Origin: Ypsolopha sequella
Taxonomy: Eukaryota; Arthropoda; Insecta; Lepidoptera; Ypsolophidae
NCBI GenBank assembly: GCA_934047225.1
Contig: OW203987.1
Span: forward strand, 151,501-215,500
Direction: 5' to 3'
Length of the DNA stretch: 64,000 bases
The position numbers and the translations under genes are program-made. Below are positions 42,870-55,110 of this stretch, in pieces. Numbering within the stretch: position 1 is the first letter of the stretch; each line of letters starts with the position of its first letter. The notes under the pieces were generated by a model. The model had not been told where the DNA came from. It saw nothing but the letters and a program-made list of their open reading frames with translations, and searched no databases.

Positions 42870-45800
42870 GGAACATCGTCCAATGCTCTGTACGAACAAA
42901 ACGCGTGCTCTCAGTGGGCAGTTGTGAGTGTTGCTCTATGGTGTAGCTGGACAACGTTCATATAGGAACATCGTCCAATGCTCTGTACGAACACAATGTG
43001 TGCTCTCAGTGGGCAGTTGTGAGTGTTGCTCTATGGTGTAGCTGGACAACGTTCATATAGGAACATCGTCCAATGCTCTGTACGAACACAATGCGTGCTC
43101 TCAGTGGGCAGTTGTGAGTGTTGCTCTATGGTGTAGCCGGACAACGTTCATATAGGAACATCGTCCAATGCTCTGTACGAACACAATGCGTGCTCTCAGT
43201 GGGCAGTTGTGAGTGTTGCTCTATGGTGTAGCTGGACAACGTTCATATAGGAACATCGTCCAATGCTCTGTACGAACACAATGCGTGCTCTCAGTGGGCA
43301 GTTGTGAGTGTTGCTCTATGGTGTAGCTGGACAACGTTCATATAGGAACATCGTCCAATGCTCTGTACGAACACAATGTGTGCTCTCAGTGGGCAGTTGT
43401 GAGTGTTGCTCTATGGTGTAGCTGGACAACGTTCATATAGGAACATCGTCCAATGCTCTGTACGAACACAATGCGTGCTCTCAGTGGGCAGTTGTGAGTG
43501 TTGCTCTATGGTGTAGCTGGACAACGTTCATATAGGAACATCGTCCAATGCTCTGTACGAACACAATGTGTGCTCTCAGTGGGCAGTTGTGAGTGTTGCT
43601 CTATGGTGTAGCTGGACAACGTTCATATAGGAACATCGTCCAATGCTCTGTACGAACACAATGCGTGCTCTCAGTGGGCAGTTGTGAGTGTTGCTCTATG
43701 GTGTAGCTGGACAACGTTCATATAGGAACATCGTCCAATGCTCTGTACGAACACAATGTGTGCTCTCAGTGGGCAGTTGTGAGTGTTGCTCTATGGTGTA
43801 GCTGGACAACGTTCATATAGGAACATCGTCCAATGCTCTGTACGAACACAATGTGTGCTCTCAGTGGGCAGTTGTGAGTGTTGCTCTATGGTGTAGCTGG
43901 ACAACGTTCATATAGGAACATCGTCCAATGCTCTGTACGAACACAATGTGTGCTCTCAGTGGGCAGTTGTGAGTGTTGCTCTATGGTGTAGCTGGACAAC
44001 GTTCATATAGGAACATCGTCCAATGCTCTGTACGAACACAATGTGTGCTCTTAGTGGGCAGTTGTGAGTGTTGCTCTATGGTGTAGCTGGACAACGTTCA
44101 TATAGGAACATCGTCCAATGCTCTGTACGAACACAATGTGTGCTCTCAGTGGGCAGTTGTGAGTGTTGCTCTATGGTGTAGCTGGACAACGTTCATATAG
44201 TAACATCGTCCAATGCTCTGTACGAACACAATGTGTGCTCTTAGTGGGCAGTTGTGAGTGTTGCTCTATGGTGTAGCTGGACAACGTTCATATAGGAACA
44301 TCGTCCAATGCTCTGTACGAACACAATGTGTGCTCTTAGTGGGCAGTTGTGAGTGTTGCTCTATGGTGTAGCTGGACAACGTTCATATAGGAACATCGTC
44401 CAATGCTCTGTACGAACACAATGTGTGCTCTTAGTGGGCAGTTGTGAGTGTTGCTCTATGGTGTAGCTGGACAACGTTCATATAGGAACATCGTCCAATG
44501 CTCTGTACGAACACAATGTGTGCTCTCAGTGGGCAGTTGTGAGTGTTGCTCTATGGTGTAGCTGGACAACGTTCATATAGTAACATCGTCCAATGCTCTG
44601 TACGAACACAATGTGTGCTCTCAGTGGGCAGTTGTGAGTGTTGCTCTATGGTGTAGCTGGACAACGTTCATATAGGAACATCGTCCAATGCTCTGTACGA
44701 ACACAATGTGTGCTCTCAGTGGGCAGTTGTGAGTGTTGCTCTATGGTGTAGCCGGACAACGTTCATATAGGAACATCGTCCAATGCTCTGTACGAACACA
44801 ATGCGTGCTCTCAGTGGGCAGTTGTGAGTGTTGCTCTATGGTGTAGCTGGACAACGTTCATATAGGAACATCGTCCAATGCTCTGTACGAACACAATGTG
44901 TGCTCTCAGTGGGCAGTTGTGAGTGTTGCTCTATGGTGTAGCTGGACAACGTTCATATAGGAACATCGTCCAATGCTCTGTACGAACACAATGTGTGCTC
45001 TCAGTGGGCAGTTGTGAGTGTTGCTCTATGGTGTAGCTGGACAACGTTCATATAGGAACATCGTCCAATGCTCTGTACGAACACAATGTGTGCTCTTAGT
45101 GGGCAGTTGTGAGTGTTGCTCTATGGTGTAGCTGGACAACGTTCATATAGGAACATCGTCCAATGCTCTGTACGAACACAATGTGTGCTCTCAGTGGGCA
45201 GTTGTGAGTGTTGCTCTATGGTGTAGCTGGACAACGTTCATATAGTAACATCGTCCAATGCTCTGTACGAACACAATGTGTGCTCTTAGTGGGCAGTTGT
45301 GAGTGTTGCTCTATGGTGTAGCTGGACAACGTTCATATAGGAACATCGTCCAATGCTCTGTACGAACACAATGTGTGCTCTTAGTGGGCAGTTGTGAGTG
45401 TTGCTCTATGGTGTAGCTGGACAACGTTCATATAGTAACATCGTCCAATGCTCTGTACGAACACAATGTGTGCTCTTAGTGGGCAGTTGTGAGTGTTGCT
45501 CTATGGTGTAGCTGGACAACGTTCATATAGGAACATCGTCCAATGCTCTGTACGAACACAATGTGTGCTCTCAGTGGGCAGTTGTGAGTGTTGCTCTATG
45601 GTGTAGCTGGACAACGTTCATATAGGAACATCGTCCAATGCTCTGTACGAACACAATGTGTGCTCTCAGTGGGCAGTTGTGAGTGTTGCTCTATGGTGTA
45701 GCTGGACAACGTTCATATAGGAACATCGTCCAATGCTCTGTACGAACACAATGTGTGCTCTTAGTGGGCAGTTGTGAGTGTTGCTCTATGGTGTAGCTGG

Positions 45801-46384
45801 ACAACGTTCATATAGGAACATCGTCCAATGCTCTGTACGAACACAATGTGTGCTCTCAGTGGGCAGTTGTGAGTGTTGCTCTATGGTGTAGCTGGACAAC
45901 GTTCATATAGTAACATCGTCCAATGCTCTGTACGAACACAATGTGTGCTCTTAGTGGGCAGTTGTGAGTGTTGCTCTATGGTGTAGCTGGACAACGTTCA
46001 TATAGGAACATCGTCCAATGCTCTGTACGAACACAATGTGTGCTCTCAGTGGGCAGTTGTGAGTGTTGCTCTATGGTGTAGCTGGACAACGTTCATATAG
46101 TAACATCGTCCAATGCTCTGTACGAACACAATGTGTGCTCTCAGTGGGCAGTTGTGAGTGTTGCTCTATGGTGTAGCTGGACAACGTTCATATAGGAACA
46201 TCGTCCAATGCTCTGTACGAACACAATGTGTGCTCTCAGTGGGCAGTTGTGAGTGTTGCTCTATGGTGTAGCCGGACAACGTTCATATAGGAACATCGTC
46301 CAATGCTCTGTACGAACACAATGCGTGCTCTCAGTGGGCAGTTGTGAGTGTTGCTCTATGGTGTAGCCGGACAACGTTCATATA
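42870..46384 (+). repeat. 95-bp satellite, 37 units
   Basis: 3,515 bp = 37 x 95 in constant register. The unit starts GGAACATCGTCCAATGCTCT and contains GTGGGCAGTTGTGAGTGTTG and GCTGGACAACGTTCATATA. Recurring variants: GGAACA/GTAACA, AATGTGTG/AATGCGTG, CTCAGT/CTTAGT, GCTGG/GCCGG. The CGTG and CCGG forms concentrate at the two edges, GTAACA and CTTAG in the middle. No long reading frame. The last unit runs into unique sequence at GGACTTCCTG. Confidence 0.97.
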
Positions 46385-46737
46385 GGACTTCCTGTTTGAT
46401 CCTGATACTACAATTAAGTATTGGTGTATTAGTAGTTAAATACGGGAAGTCACTTCACATAATGTATTTGTAACAAAAACCTAAATCCCACGTTAGTCTC
46501 AACCTGCGTCGAAAATGATCCAACAACACAATTACATGGAACCATGATAACTCTTTTGTGTTATCAAATATTATCATTAATACTAACTCATAAATATACT
46601 GATAGATAGGATAATACAATTATAAAGTAATCTTAAGATCTGGATCCGGCATCAGTTGAGTATCTTAATTAAAATAAAAAGACATTAACATTATATAATA
46701 TAAAAGCACATGCTTTTAAGCATGGCATGTTGAAAAA

Positions 46738-46782
<45 letters not shown>

Positions 46783-47994
46783 GATCTTTGTAAAATAGTA
46801 GTTATTAGCATTTCCTCACTTATGATTCCTCTAAAAAATTTACGTGAAATAATTAATAGATGAAGTGACTGTAAAAGCAAACGGACTATAATATAGTAGG
46901 TATTTCATTTTTTCCTTTATGAAAATTTTCTCCTGTCTTGTATTTCTTATCCCTTTATTTAACTAAAATTGAATCTTTATTTGTAACTTTCTAACATTTC
47001 TTTGTGACAAAAACGACAGAAAAAGAGATAAAAAAGGAAATGAAATGGAGTAAAATATATTTATGTATGTAATGTACGTATATCAGATACACTTATTACA
47101 GGTCATTTTTAATTAAATATAAGTATTTTAATAATCTATGTATTCTATGTGTATAGAGGTCGGTCATCAGACCCCGGAGCGGTCAGACGTGCCAAGCCAT
47201 TGAAGCCATGTGCTCTCCCGCATTTCGTTTTTATTCCGTGTCGTTTGCAACACGTGTTTTGAAAGTCTGGGGCAGTCTGGGCGATACCAGGACAGTGTTT
47301 TGTATCTCGAAAGGAAGTGTTCGCGCCAAATTACAATAAAACAGTGCAAATGGAATCGTGAGACGGAGCCAAACCCACCAGCTCTTCCATTGGGAGCAAT
47401 CCAGTGGAGATTCCGAAGAACCCAGCGACATAGAGCCACTACCTAATTTGGTGAGAGATTTCCAATTTTTAGGACACCATGTCTATGTAAAAGTCTATGT
47501 CTATGTAACCCTTGACGAAGAAACACAATTAATCAAATTAGACCAAGACCACGAAATCTTCCTCCCCTGGTACTTTCATTTGCGGAGGACCTTATATTTA
47601 TTACGGACGATCTAGACGGGCTATAAGAAATCCTTAACCACATTAAGCCGCTATTAGCTACAGACGCAGCTGAAGACCGAGATAAGACCAAGGACGCTGT
47701 CAGCGAGATCTACAACAAATCAAAAACGGACAGCGTGATGAAGACTCATAAAACATCAACGTGCAATACAGCTTAACAGCAAAATATGGGGCAGACACCT
47801 ACATATTTGCAACCACCTGCCCTAAAGGAATACTCAAAGTATAATAAATCTAATAAGAGTCGCACTCCAACAAAAAAATTCCGACCAACGTTTAATTACA
47901 AAAATTGAGGACGCAGTTCAACCTTCCGCGTCGAGTTAGCCCTGCAAAAAGATTCACCACACATCCATGGATACGCAAGTGATCGAAACTCGCT
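46385..47994. other. unassigned, with a TA microsatellite
   Basis: A TA run of about 37 bp is at 46,740-46,776. Between 47,160 and 47,900 there are several overlapping short frames on both strands with no recognised domain; this may be a decayed element. No gene called. Confidence 0.4.
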
Positions 47995-48048
47995 GATTAG
48001 ACTTCTTCAAAAAGATGCGGGTGGGCATCTTTTTGAAGAAGTCTAATC
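47995..48048. repeat. perfect 24-bp-stem hairpin
   Basis: GATTAGACTTCTTCAAAAAG + ATGC pairs exactly with its reverse complement across a 6-base loop GGGTGG. It is too short to be a typical MITE and no flanking duplication is evident. It could be a small foldback relic or a hairpin RNA. Confidence 0.85.
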
Positions 48049-48354
48049 CTGTATTAATTATATATTAATATTACCTGTCTCTCCACTAATCCAAAGCGTA
48101 CTCTAGGATGCATATCCGTTACTCTCTGCTAACCTATCCACATCCTAAAGGCACGGTCTTCCCTACCCCCCGGTCTACTCTTGGATATGCAATGGTTCCT
48201 GTAGTCCCATAAAACATGGAGCTTCAGTGGATAGTGTAAATCCTTGGGTTAATTCGTTAATCGAGTCTGGTCAAGCCACGCTGGGATCGGTGCATTTCAT
48301 TCATTCATTCATAATTTAATAATCTATGTGTATAGGTATTAGTTTAATGTAATA
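48049..48354. other. no feature recognised
   Basis: AT-rich to moderately CT-rich spacer before the hAT-like nest. Nothing supported. Confidence 0.35.
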
Positions 48355-48362
48355 AATAATAA

Positions 48363-49912
48363 GGGTTCATACTTGAGGACCCCAGTCCTCGAGACACCCG
48401 TCCTTTAGGACCCCGGTCCTTGAGAACCCCGATAAATTTGATTATCTTTTTTTTGTTTAATTTTGCTATTATCATGCTGGTGTACCATCGATACAAAAAG
48501 TGCTTCAAAGTACATTAATTAAATAATGTGTTAGTGTGGTTAATGCAACCTAGTTTAGAGTTAAGCTGATATAATTTTATGTTATTCCATATTTTAGTTC
48601 CCTAGAAATACTAATGACGACCCAGAAAAGTGGAACCATTGTTAAAAATTCTACCTGGCCACTAACTAGTTATAATGAAACAATAGAGCCGGCGCTGCCA
48701 GATGATATGCCAATAAATTTGCATTATGGACCTTAAGGCGCTGAAATAAGAGCCACTTTATTAGCAACTGCTGATTATTCATTTTGTTAGTTTAACACTT
48801 TTGTTGGCGATTATACTTTAAGCGACATTGGCATTTTTTCAAATTTATCGGGGTTCTCAATAGGGCATCGAGAACCGGTCAAATTTTCAAGAACCGGGTT
48901 TTCGGTTCCAAACGATATCAAGAACCGGGTACCCGGTTCTTTCGGTTCTTTCCAAAGTTTTGCTATAAATAGAACTGAAAGAATATAATGAAACTTGTAG
49001 GACGAATAAGAAATGATCATAAAATCAAAAACTTAGTTGGAAAACACGAATAATTATATATTTTTTTTTCTAAAAAAGTAATCTAGTATTTTGGTAACAA
49101 TCAGTTCTTAAAAATAATTGTACTAATTAATCTAGTAGTTTTGTAACAATCAATTCTTTCGGTAATCACAAACTGTTTAATAAATTGTGACTTGTGATAT
49201 GAATTAGGTATATTCAGTCAAAGAGAGCATTCATTTTCTTACAATTAATCAAGTTGGACTTGGAATACTAAACAAAAATTATATCAGAAACATATATAAT
49301 TGAATACTTCTGCTTAACTAAACCAAACGTATAATCAACATTATAGGTTGTTTTGAGAAGAATTGGTCAAGAAGAACTTAGAATATTTAAAAGAAAACTG
49401 TAAACACAAACAAACATAACAAATCAGAAACATATCTAATTTAAGGGTCAGAGTTTGGAAATCGCTCCAAGGATAGAAGTTCTGCTCAAACGTTTTTAAA
49501 ATTAAAAATTGTACTCGCCCAGATATTGGTCAGGTATTGCAGTGTTGCTGCTTGGGTTAAGCGTCTTTTTTATATCTTTTACCCAGTGCAGCATGATGAT
49601 GGTAGTTTTAGCACTATTAGCGCCATTTGGAAAGCGCAGTTAGCACTTACATCCTTAAAATACAAAGTATAGTACCTAATTATTTTAATTGAGATGTAGT
49701 CGCTAACATTTTCATCACTTTTTGAAGAGAACCGAAAGAACCGAAAAAACCGGGTTTTGATATTTTGGAACCGGTTCTTTTTGTGAGTCTCAGAACCGGG
49801 AAAAACCGGTTCTTTTGGAACCGGGAAAAACCGGTTCCGATGCCCTAGTTCTCAAGGATCGGGGTCCTAAAGGACGGGGGCCTAAAGGATCGGGGTCCTC
49901 GAGGAAAAACCC
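48363..49912. mobile_element. outer hAT-like non-autonomous element
   Basis: Ends GGGTT.. and ..AACCC, with inverted segments of about 70 bp (TCCTTTAGGACCCCGGTCCT against its mirror at 49,856-49,900). It is flanked by an 8-bp duplication AATAATAA (48,355-48,362 and 49,913-49,920). Without the inner insertion it is about 555 bp. No transposase. Confidence 0.85.
48861..49847. mobile_element. inner hAT-like element, 987 bp
   Basis: Inverted ends TAGGGCATCGAGAACCGG / CCGGTTCCGATGCCCTA and further GAACCGGG motifs inside both ends. It is flanked by an exact 8-bp duplication GTTCTCAA (48,853-48,860 and 49,848-49,855). It lies in the right inverted end of the outer element. The AT-rich interior has no transposase frame. 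Confidence 0.9.
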
Positions 49913-50151
49913 AATAATAATATGGAGAAATACACAGGGAAATAATAAAGGCTGAGTTTACATAAATTAAATAAAAAAAATACTATGAATTATAAATATA
50001 TGCAATACATATCAATTAATCAATACATATTGCTATTATATTTCACGGTAACACCTGGTCTGAGGTTATTTCTATCGCTGAGTAGAGGACTCCAGTCCGT
50101 TTCCGAATGGCTTGAACTTAACCTGCTAACTAGCTTAAGCAACAAATAATT

Positions 50152-50940
50152 TGTGGATGGAAAAGTCGAAAGCAGGATCTTTAACTTAAGAACTTTGTTT
50201 GGACTAGTTAGGAGATAAACATGCTAAAAGTCCTTGCCCCTCCGAGTCGAGCCCGAGGAGGGGGGGCACAAAGAAGATCCCGTTTTTTGGTTTTTTGCTT
50301 ACATCTCGAAAACTGTGCATTGTACGAAATTTTGTTTTACTACATAATGAAAGCTGATAAAATTTTCTACAACTTTAGCTTTCACACTTTTTATCTATCT
50401 CCAATCTTTGCCTAGCTATGAGCTTCGAAAAATGGTCGAATTTCAAAGCCTTTTTCACGTCAACCACGTTGGATTTTAAAATCGTTGTTGTTTTCGTAAT
50501 CAGGTACCCGATAAACCATTCAAACGATACCCATGTTGATTTTCAAAATTTTTACCCCATTTCCCCCTTTTAGGGGTTGAATTCTGAAAAAACTTGAAAC
50601 ACATTTATAGATAAGAGTACTCCTGTGAAGTCTCGAATAAAATAGTCTAACTAATCTTGTTTCCCCATACAAACTTTGGACACCCGTTTCACCCCCTTAG
50701 GGGGTGTGTTTTGAAAAATCCTTTCTTAGTGGACGCCTTCACTATATAAGGTATCTATATGCAAAATTTCAAGTCTATAGAACCAGCTGTTGTTGAGATG
50801 TAAGCAAAAAACCAAAAAACGGGATCTTCTTTGTGCCCCCCCCCCCTCGGGCTCGACTCGGAGGGATAAGGACTTTTAATATGTTTATTTCCTAACTAGT
50901 TCAAACAAGACCCTGCTTTCGACTTTTCCATCCACATACC
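50152..50940. mobile_element. foldback element, about 790 bp
   Basis: Arms of about 150 bp: GTGGATGGAAAAGTCGAAAG, CTAGTTAGGA.ATAAACAT, CCTCCGAGTCGAGCCCGAGG and GATCCCGTTTTTTGGTTTTT on the left; the same in reverse on the right. The middle is a dispersed repeat shared with 17,780-18,235. Non-coding. The target duplication is not clear. Confidence 0.8.
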
Positions 50941-51035
50941 CTTAGAGAGCACTCATTTCTCAGCCTAAACCCTAAATGCTCAAAAAACTAACTACATCAC
51001 CGTGTATCTAGCCGAACTGCCCCAAAAAACGGTAA

Positions 51036-51506
51036 TTGCATTCATGCAATGCCGAAGTTATCTTATCTTGTAACAAATGTCCAAAACTAAATAACGTCGA
51101 CCACATTAAATACCTGGGCATCTTCATTGATAAACATTTAACGTGGAAGAAACAAACTGAAATAACCAAGGGCCGCATTAGGAAACTCTCACATATCTTC
51201 AAACGTTTAGGACCAGTTGCCAATGAAAATATCCTGAAATTAGTATACCAGGCACTCTGTCAGTCTGTCCTATCATACTGTGTGATTGCCTGGGAAGCTG
51301 CATGCAAATCAAACCTAATTAATGTAGAAAGTGCCCAAAGAGCTGTCTTAAAAGTTGCCTATCGTAAGCATGTTCGTTACGATACGAATGCTTTATATAA
51401 AAAAACAGGTGTGCTTACTGTCAGACAGCTGTTTGTTGGTTCCGTTATAGTGAAGTTTCACAAAAGTGCACTAAATACAACAAGAAGTCGAAGGTATCCA
51501 ATTTGA
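51036..51506 (+). pseudogene. LINE reverse transcriptase C-terminal fragment
   Basis: 157 codons: DHIKYLGIFIDKHLTWKKQ, RIRKLSHIFKRLGP, LVYQALCQSVLSYCVIAWE and KVAYRKHVRYDTNALYKKTG. These are typical of the region after the catalytic site in non-LTR RTs. The catalytic motif itself lies beyond the foldback insertion and is not intact. The clade is not assigned. Confidence 0.75.
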
Positions 51507-52380
51507 CCCATACCACTTCGTAAAATAGTATTTGGTAGCCAGTAGTTTTCTTTCACGTGTCCTTTTTTTGTATAATAAAGCCAACAAAGCAATTCAAGTT
51601 TTGACACTTACAAAAAACACCTGCAGAAAAACTACAACTTCTTGGTTGAAAAGCCCCAACTACAATGATTAGTATCCAAACACAAAAATAAACTTAATAT
51701 GTAAGCTCATGCAAAAAAAAAAATTTCGTTTACCAAAAACTCAACCATTATATTTATATAAGGTATAACACCTCCTTCCTTGTTTTCTTCACGAAAACTA
51801 TTGATCAGTAATTATGTACATCATTGAACAGTAATTATCTAATCAGTCACTCTCACCCATTATTCACACACCCTCACCCATTATACACACACCCTCACAC
51901 CCTCATGCACACACATCCCCCTTCTCACACCACACGCACGCTTTTCCTGTAAATCGAGTTCGTTCTATTAACTTTATGATCTTATCCAATACCTATATTT
52001 ATTTTAAAATAATTAATTAATGTAATGAAGTGATAAGTAGGTAATATAATCTTTTTTCTTTTTCTCTCTATTCTTGTAATTAAGTGAATTTGAATTAATA
52101 TTTTTTTATTTTTATAGATTGGTTAGTTTAATTTTACCTTTTAGGATAAAGTAAAATAATATATATAGCTAATATGTTAGTAATTAATTATAGCATGTTC
52201 ACCCAATTTATTAATTTTAACTAATGTTTTTTTTTGTTCCTAATTAATAATTTAATGTTTAGCATGTTTTCAATATTTTTTGGAAGGACCTAGTCTCCGT
52301 GTCACCAGGGATTCTTAGTATGGAGGCTAGTGTCACAATTTATTATGTAAGTTATTTGTTAGTGTCAATAAATATATTTT

Positions 52381-53395
52381 TCTATGAGAGAAATAACTTT
52401 CTAGGTTTGAACACTTGGCGATTTATCCATCGCAAGGAGATATAAATAAACATTATACTCGTATCATTCAGGAGCTCTGAACCGGGATTCGAACCTAGGA
52501 CCTCTCGCTAGGAGCTTCTCACATCCAGATTTACTTTTCTTTCTGCGTTTCTATTCTGAAATGATATAATGTTAATATATTTTTAATTTTAATTTTCATT
52601 TTCATAATAAAAGAGTACAACCCGTTGTGTCTGTACATTGTAGAAAAGTAATAAAATAAGAGTAATAGAACACGAAGCAGTGATTTTTAGAATTATTTTC
52701 TGTCTGTCTGTCTGTTTTTTTGTTCGCGCACATATCCGAAACTACTGAACGGATTTTGATGTAGTTTTCACAGGTGGACGAGGCTCACTCGAGGCTTTGG
52801 AGCAGAATAAAGGTTTTATTTCATTAAAATCGAACGATGGAAAAAAAAGTTATCGTCATTTATCGATTCTAGGATTTTACTTTTTTACTGTTAGAAGTTA
52901 CATATAATAATAGTAATAATAATAATACAGCCTTTATTTGAAACAAAAGATACATAAACATTGCCAAATAATTATAAACTTTTCTAAAAAACAAACAAAA
53001 TTAACAAAATAAAATTACATTATTTTTTTAATCTAATTAAAAAATACATAAATTCCACAAACACACATTTTCATTGTTCATTTGTCACATATTTTAGTTT
53101 TGTTTTGTTAGGACATGGTAGGCCTCTCATTGTTGCGGGTGAGGTTTGGTCTTGTGAAGTTACATAGCAAATTATAATTTCTAGCGTTAAAGGCCTATAG
53201 ACGTCACGAATGAGTGTTAAAAGAAAAGAAGAAAGCTTTGGTTAGAAGTATGTAACGTATCAAATTTTAGTACACAAACATTAGTCCTTTAGGTAGTCAA
53301 TTTGCAAATTGACTTATCATGGAAGGCTATGAGGCACTTCCAGCTTTTCTTAGAAATTTGAAATTCCGTTCACAAATAGATCTTATAGCATATAT
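52381..53395. other. repeat relics: tRNA-like B box, LINE tail
   Basis: At 52,486-52,496 the minus strand reads GGTTCGAATCC, the B-box of a tRNA or tRNA-derived SINE, with no full tRNA fold seen. At 52,695-52,830 is a common insect repeat (CTGTCTGTCTGTC, GAACGGATTTTGATG). From 52,905 the minus strand ends AAATAAAGGCTGTATTATTA, a LINE tail. No gene. Confidence 0.5.
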
Positions 53396-53655
53396 TTAGG
53401 AAAAAATCGGCCAAGTGCGAGTCAGACTCGTGTACATAGGGTTCCGTATTGTGGATGATAAATTTAATTTTGTCGTTTTATTTGCGACTTTCTCAACCGC
53501 TTTATTTTTCTTGTAAATTACCATGATTTTTTCACCAGTTTTGGTGATAAAGAAGGGGGACATACATTCTTTATGGTTTTTCAAAGATTTCTCGAAAAAG
53601 AAGCAATTATATATGACCAAAATATATATTTTTACAATCAGATTTTTAAAAGGTA
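53396..53655 (+). repeat. dispersed repeat, left part, cut by mariner
   Basis: Starts AAAAAATCGGCCAAGTGCGA, then AGGGTTCCGTATTGTGGATG, and then the inverted form of the 285-bp unit. It resumes at 54,954. The sequence continues correctly across the mariner if one TA is removed. Confidence 0.85.
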
Positions 53656-54951
53656 CGTAGGCGGGATGATAATTGGTAAGCCTTCCCTATTTATTGTTCT
53701 GTGGCTATATAAAAACTTTTTACTTATCAACTCATTGGTTTACTGGCAGCCAGTGATAAATTTTTCCCGCACATTTTGCTGTCACTTTTTAGGCGACAGT
53801 CATTTTAAAAAATGTAGTTGAGGATTTTTTACAACATGGATAAAATTGAGTTAAGAGCCGTCATTAAGTATTTGAATATGAAAGATTTTTGAGAGAGATT
53901 TTTGATGAAATGAAGGCTGTTTTAGGTGTGAATGATCCATCGTCTGCAACCGTAAAAAAATGGGTAGCTGAATTTAAACGGGGTCGGACCTGCATCCAAG
54001 ACGAACATCGATCAGGTCGGCCAAAAAGTGTCACAACTCCAGAAGTGTCAGGTAAAATTCACGAAATCGTTCTAGCCGACCGAAGACTGAAACTGTCCGA
54101 GATAGCCGACACTGTGAGCATCTCTAAGGAACGAGTACATCACATTTTGTCTGAAGAATTGTACATGCAAAAATTATCGGCAAGGTGGGTGCCGCGATTG
54201 CTCACAATAGATCAAAAACGCGTTCGCATGCAAATTTCTCAAGAATGTTTGAACCGGTTTAAAAGCAATGCTGCTGATTTTCTGCGGCGGTTTGTGACCA
54301 TAGATAAAACATGGGTCCACCACTACATACCGGAATTAAAAATTCAGTCGAAACAGTGGACTGAGGCAGGATGTCCGGCTCCAAAGAAAGCAAAAGCCGT
54401 AAAATCTGCTGGAAAAGTCATGGCATCCGTTTTTTGGGATGCGAAGGGTATATTAATGATTGACTACCTCCCAAAAGGACAAACCATCACTGGAGAGTAT
54501 TACGCTAACCTGCTAAGCAGAAAACAAAACTGCATTCATGAAAAAAGATCCGGACTAGCGAGAAAAAAAATCATTTTTCACCAAGACAACGCGCGTGTCC
54601 ATACGTGCGCCAAGCTCTGCTATGGCCAAATTTCAAGAATTGAGCTATGATTTGATTCCACACCTGGCTTATTCACCTGATCTGGCACCCTCAGACTTCC
54701 ATCTATTTCCCAAACTCAAAACAATTTTAGCTGGGCAAAGATTTCAGAACAATGATGAAGTAATCGTTGCAGTAGATGGCTATTTTGAAGGCCTCAAGGA
54801 AGACCATTATAGAGATGGAATTAAGGCTTTAGAACATCGATGGATGAAGTGCATAGAGCTCGCTGGAGACTATGTCGAAAAATAAAACTATTTTTACCAC
54901 CCTTCTAAAGGTATTTCATTACTAGGCTAATTACTTTTCATCCCGCCCTCG
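53656..54951 (+). mobile_element. mariner transposon, 1,296 bp, inactive
   Basis: Ends CG(T/A)(A/G)GGCGGGATGA inverted at both sides, flanked by TA (53,654-53,655 and 54,952-53). The length is normal for mariner. The transposase is frameshifted. Confidence 0.92.
53836..54885 (+). pseudogene. mariner transposase (DD34D type), frameshifted
   Basis: Starts at ATG 53,836 (MDKIELRAVIKYLNMK), then shifts frame to REIFDEMKAVLG. The DNA-binding part includes VKKWVAEFKRGRT, DEHRSGRPKS and ERVHHILSEELYM. The catalytic domain has TIDKTWVHHYIPE (first Asp), FHQDNARVHT (second Asp) and AYSPDLAPSDFHLFP (third Asp). The second and third Asp codons are 106 nt apart, against the 102 nt of a D34D spacing. A net gain of 4 nt just after ARVHTCA therefore breaks the frame. 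The first motif has Lys after the Asp where Glu is common. It once cut and pasted its own DNA; now inactive. Confidence 0.92.
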
Positions 54952-55110
54952 TACCTACATACAATTTGACACCCATATTGCATTTTTATAAAAAAAAAAA
55001 TATTATTCTTATTTTTTATATTTCTCATTTATTTATGCTCAACTTTTTTTTTAATCGCTATAGTTTTCCTGTAATTGGCCAGTTATAATCAATAATCGTA
55101 ATTTTTTCGT
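54952..55110 (+). repeat. dispersed repeat, right part
   Basis: ACATACAATTTGACACCCAT through GTAATTGGCCAGTTATAATC is the continuation of 53,396-53,655. It matches, in reverse, 13,985-14,130. Confidence 0.8.

Larger units (their letters stand above)
50032..52380 (+). mobile_element. LINE remnant split by a foldback element
   Basis: RT pieces lie on both sides of 50,152-50,940. Left: AIIFHGNTWSEVISIAE, then a stop and SEWLELNL. Right: FLSLNPK followed by the thumb region at 51,036-51,506. A long 3' region ends near TCAATAAATATATTTTT (about 52,380). It is 5'-truncated. Confidence 0.75.

Noticed and set aside
47167..47615. Overlapping 66-90 codon frames
   Set aside because: Mutually overlapping on both strands, no domain; could be a decayed repeat but nothing supports a gene.
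52478..52510. tRNA gene
   Set aside because: A B-box-like GGTTCGAATCC is present on the minus strand, but no acceptor stem or anticodon arm is visible; more likely a SINE fragment.
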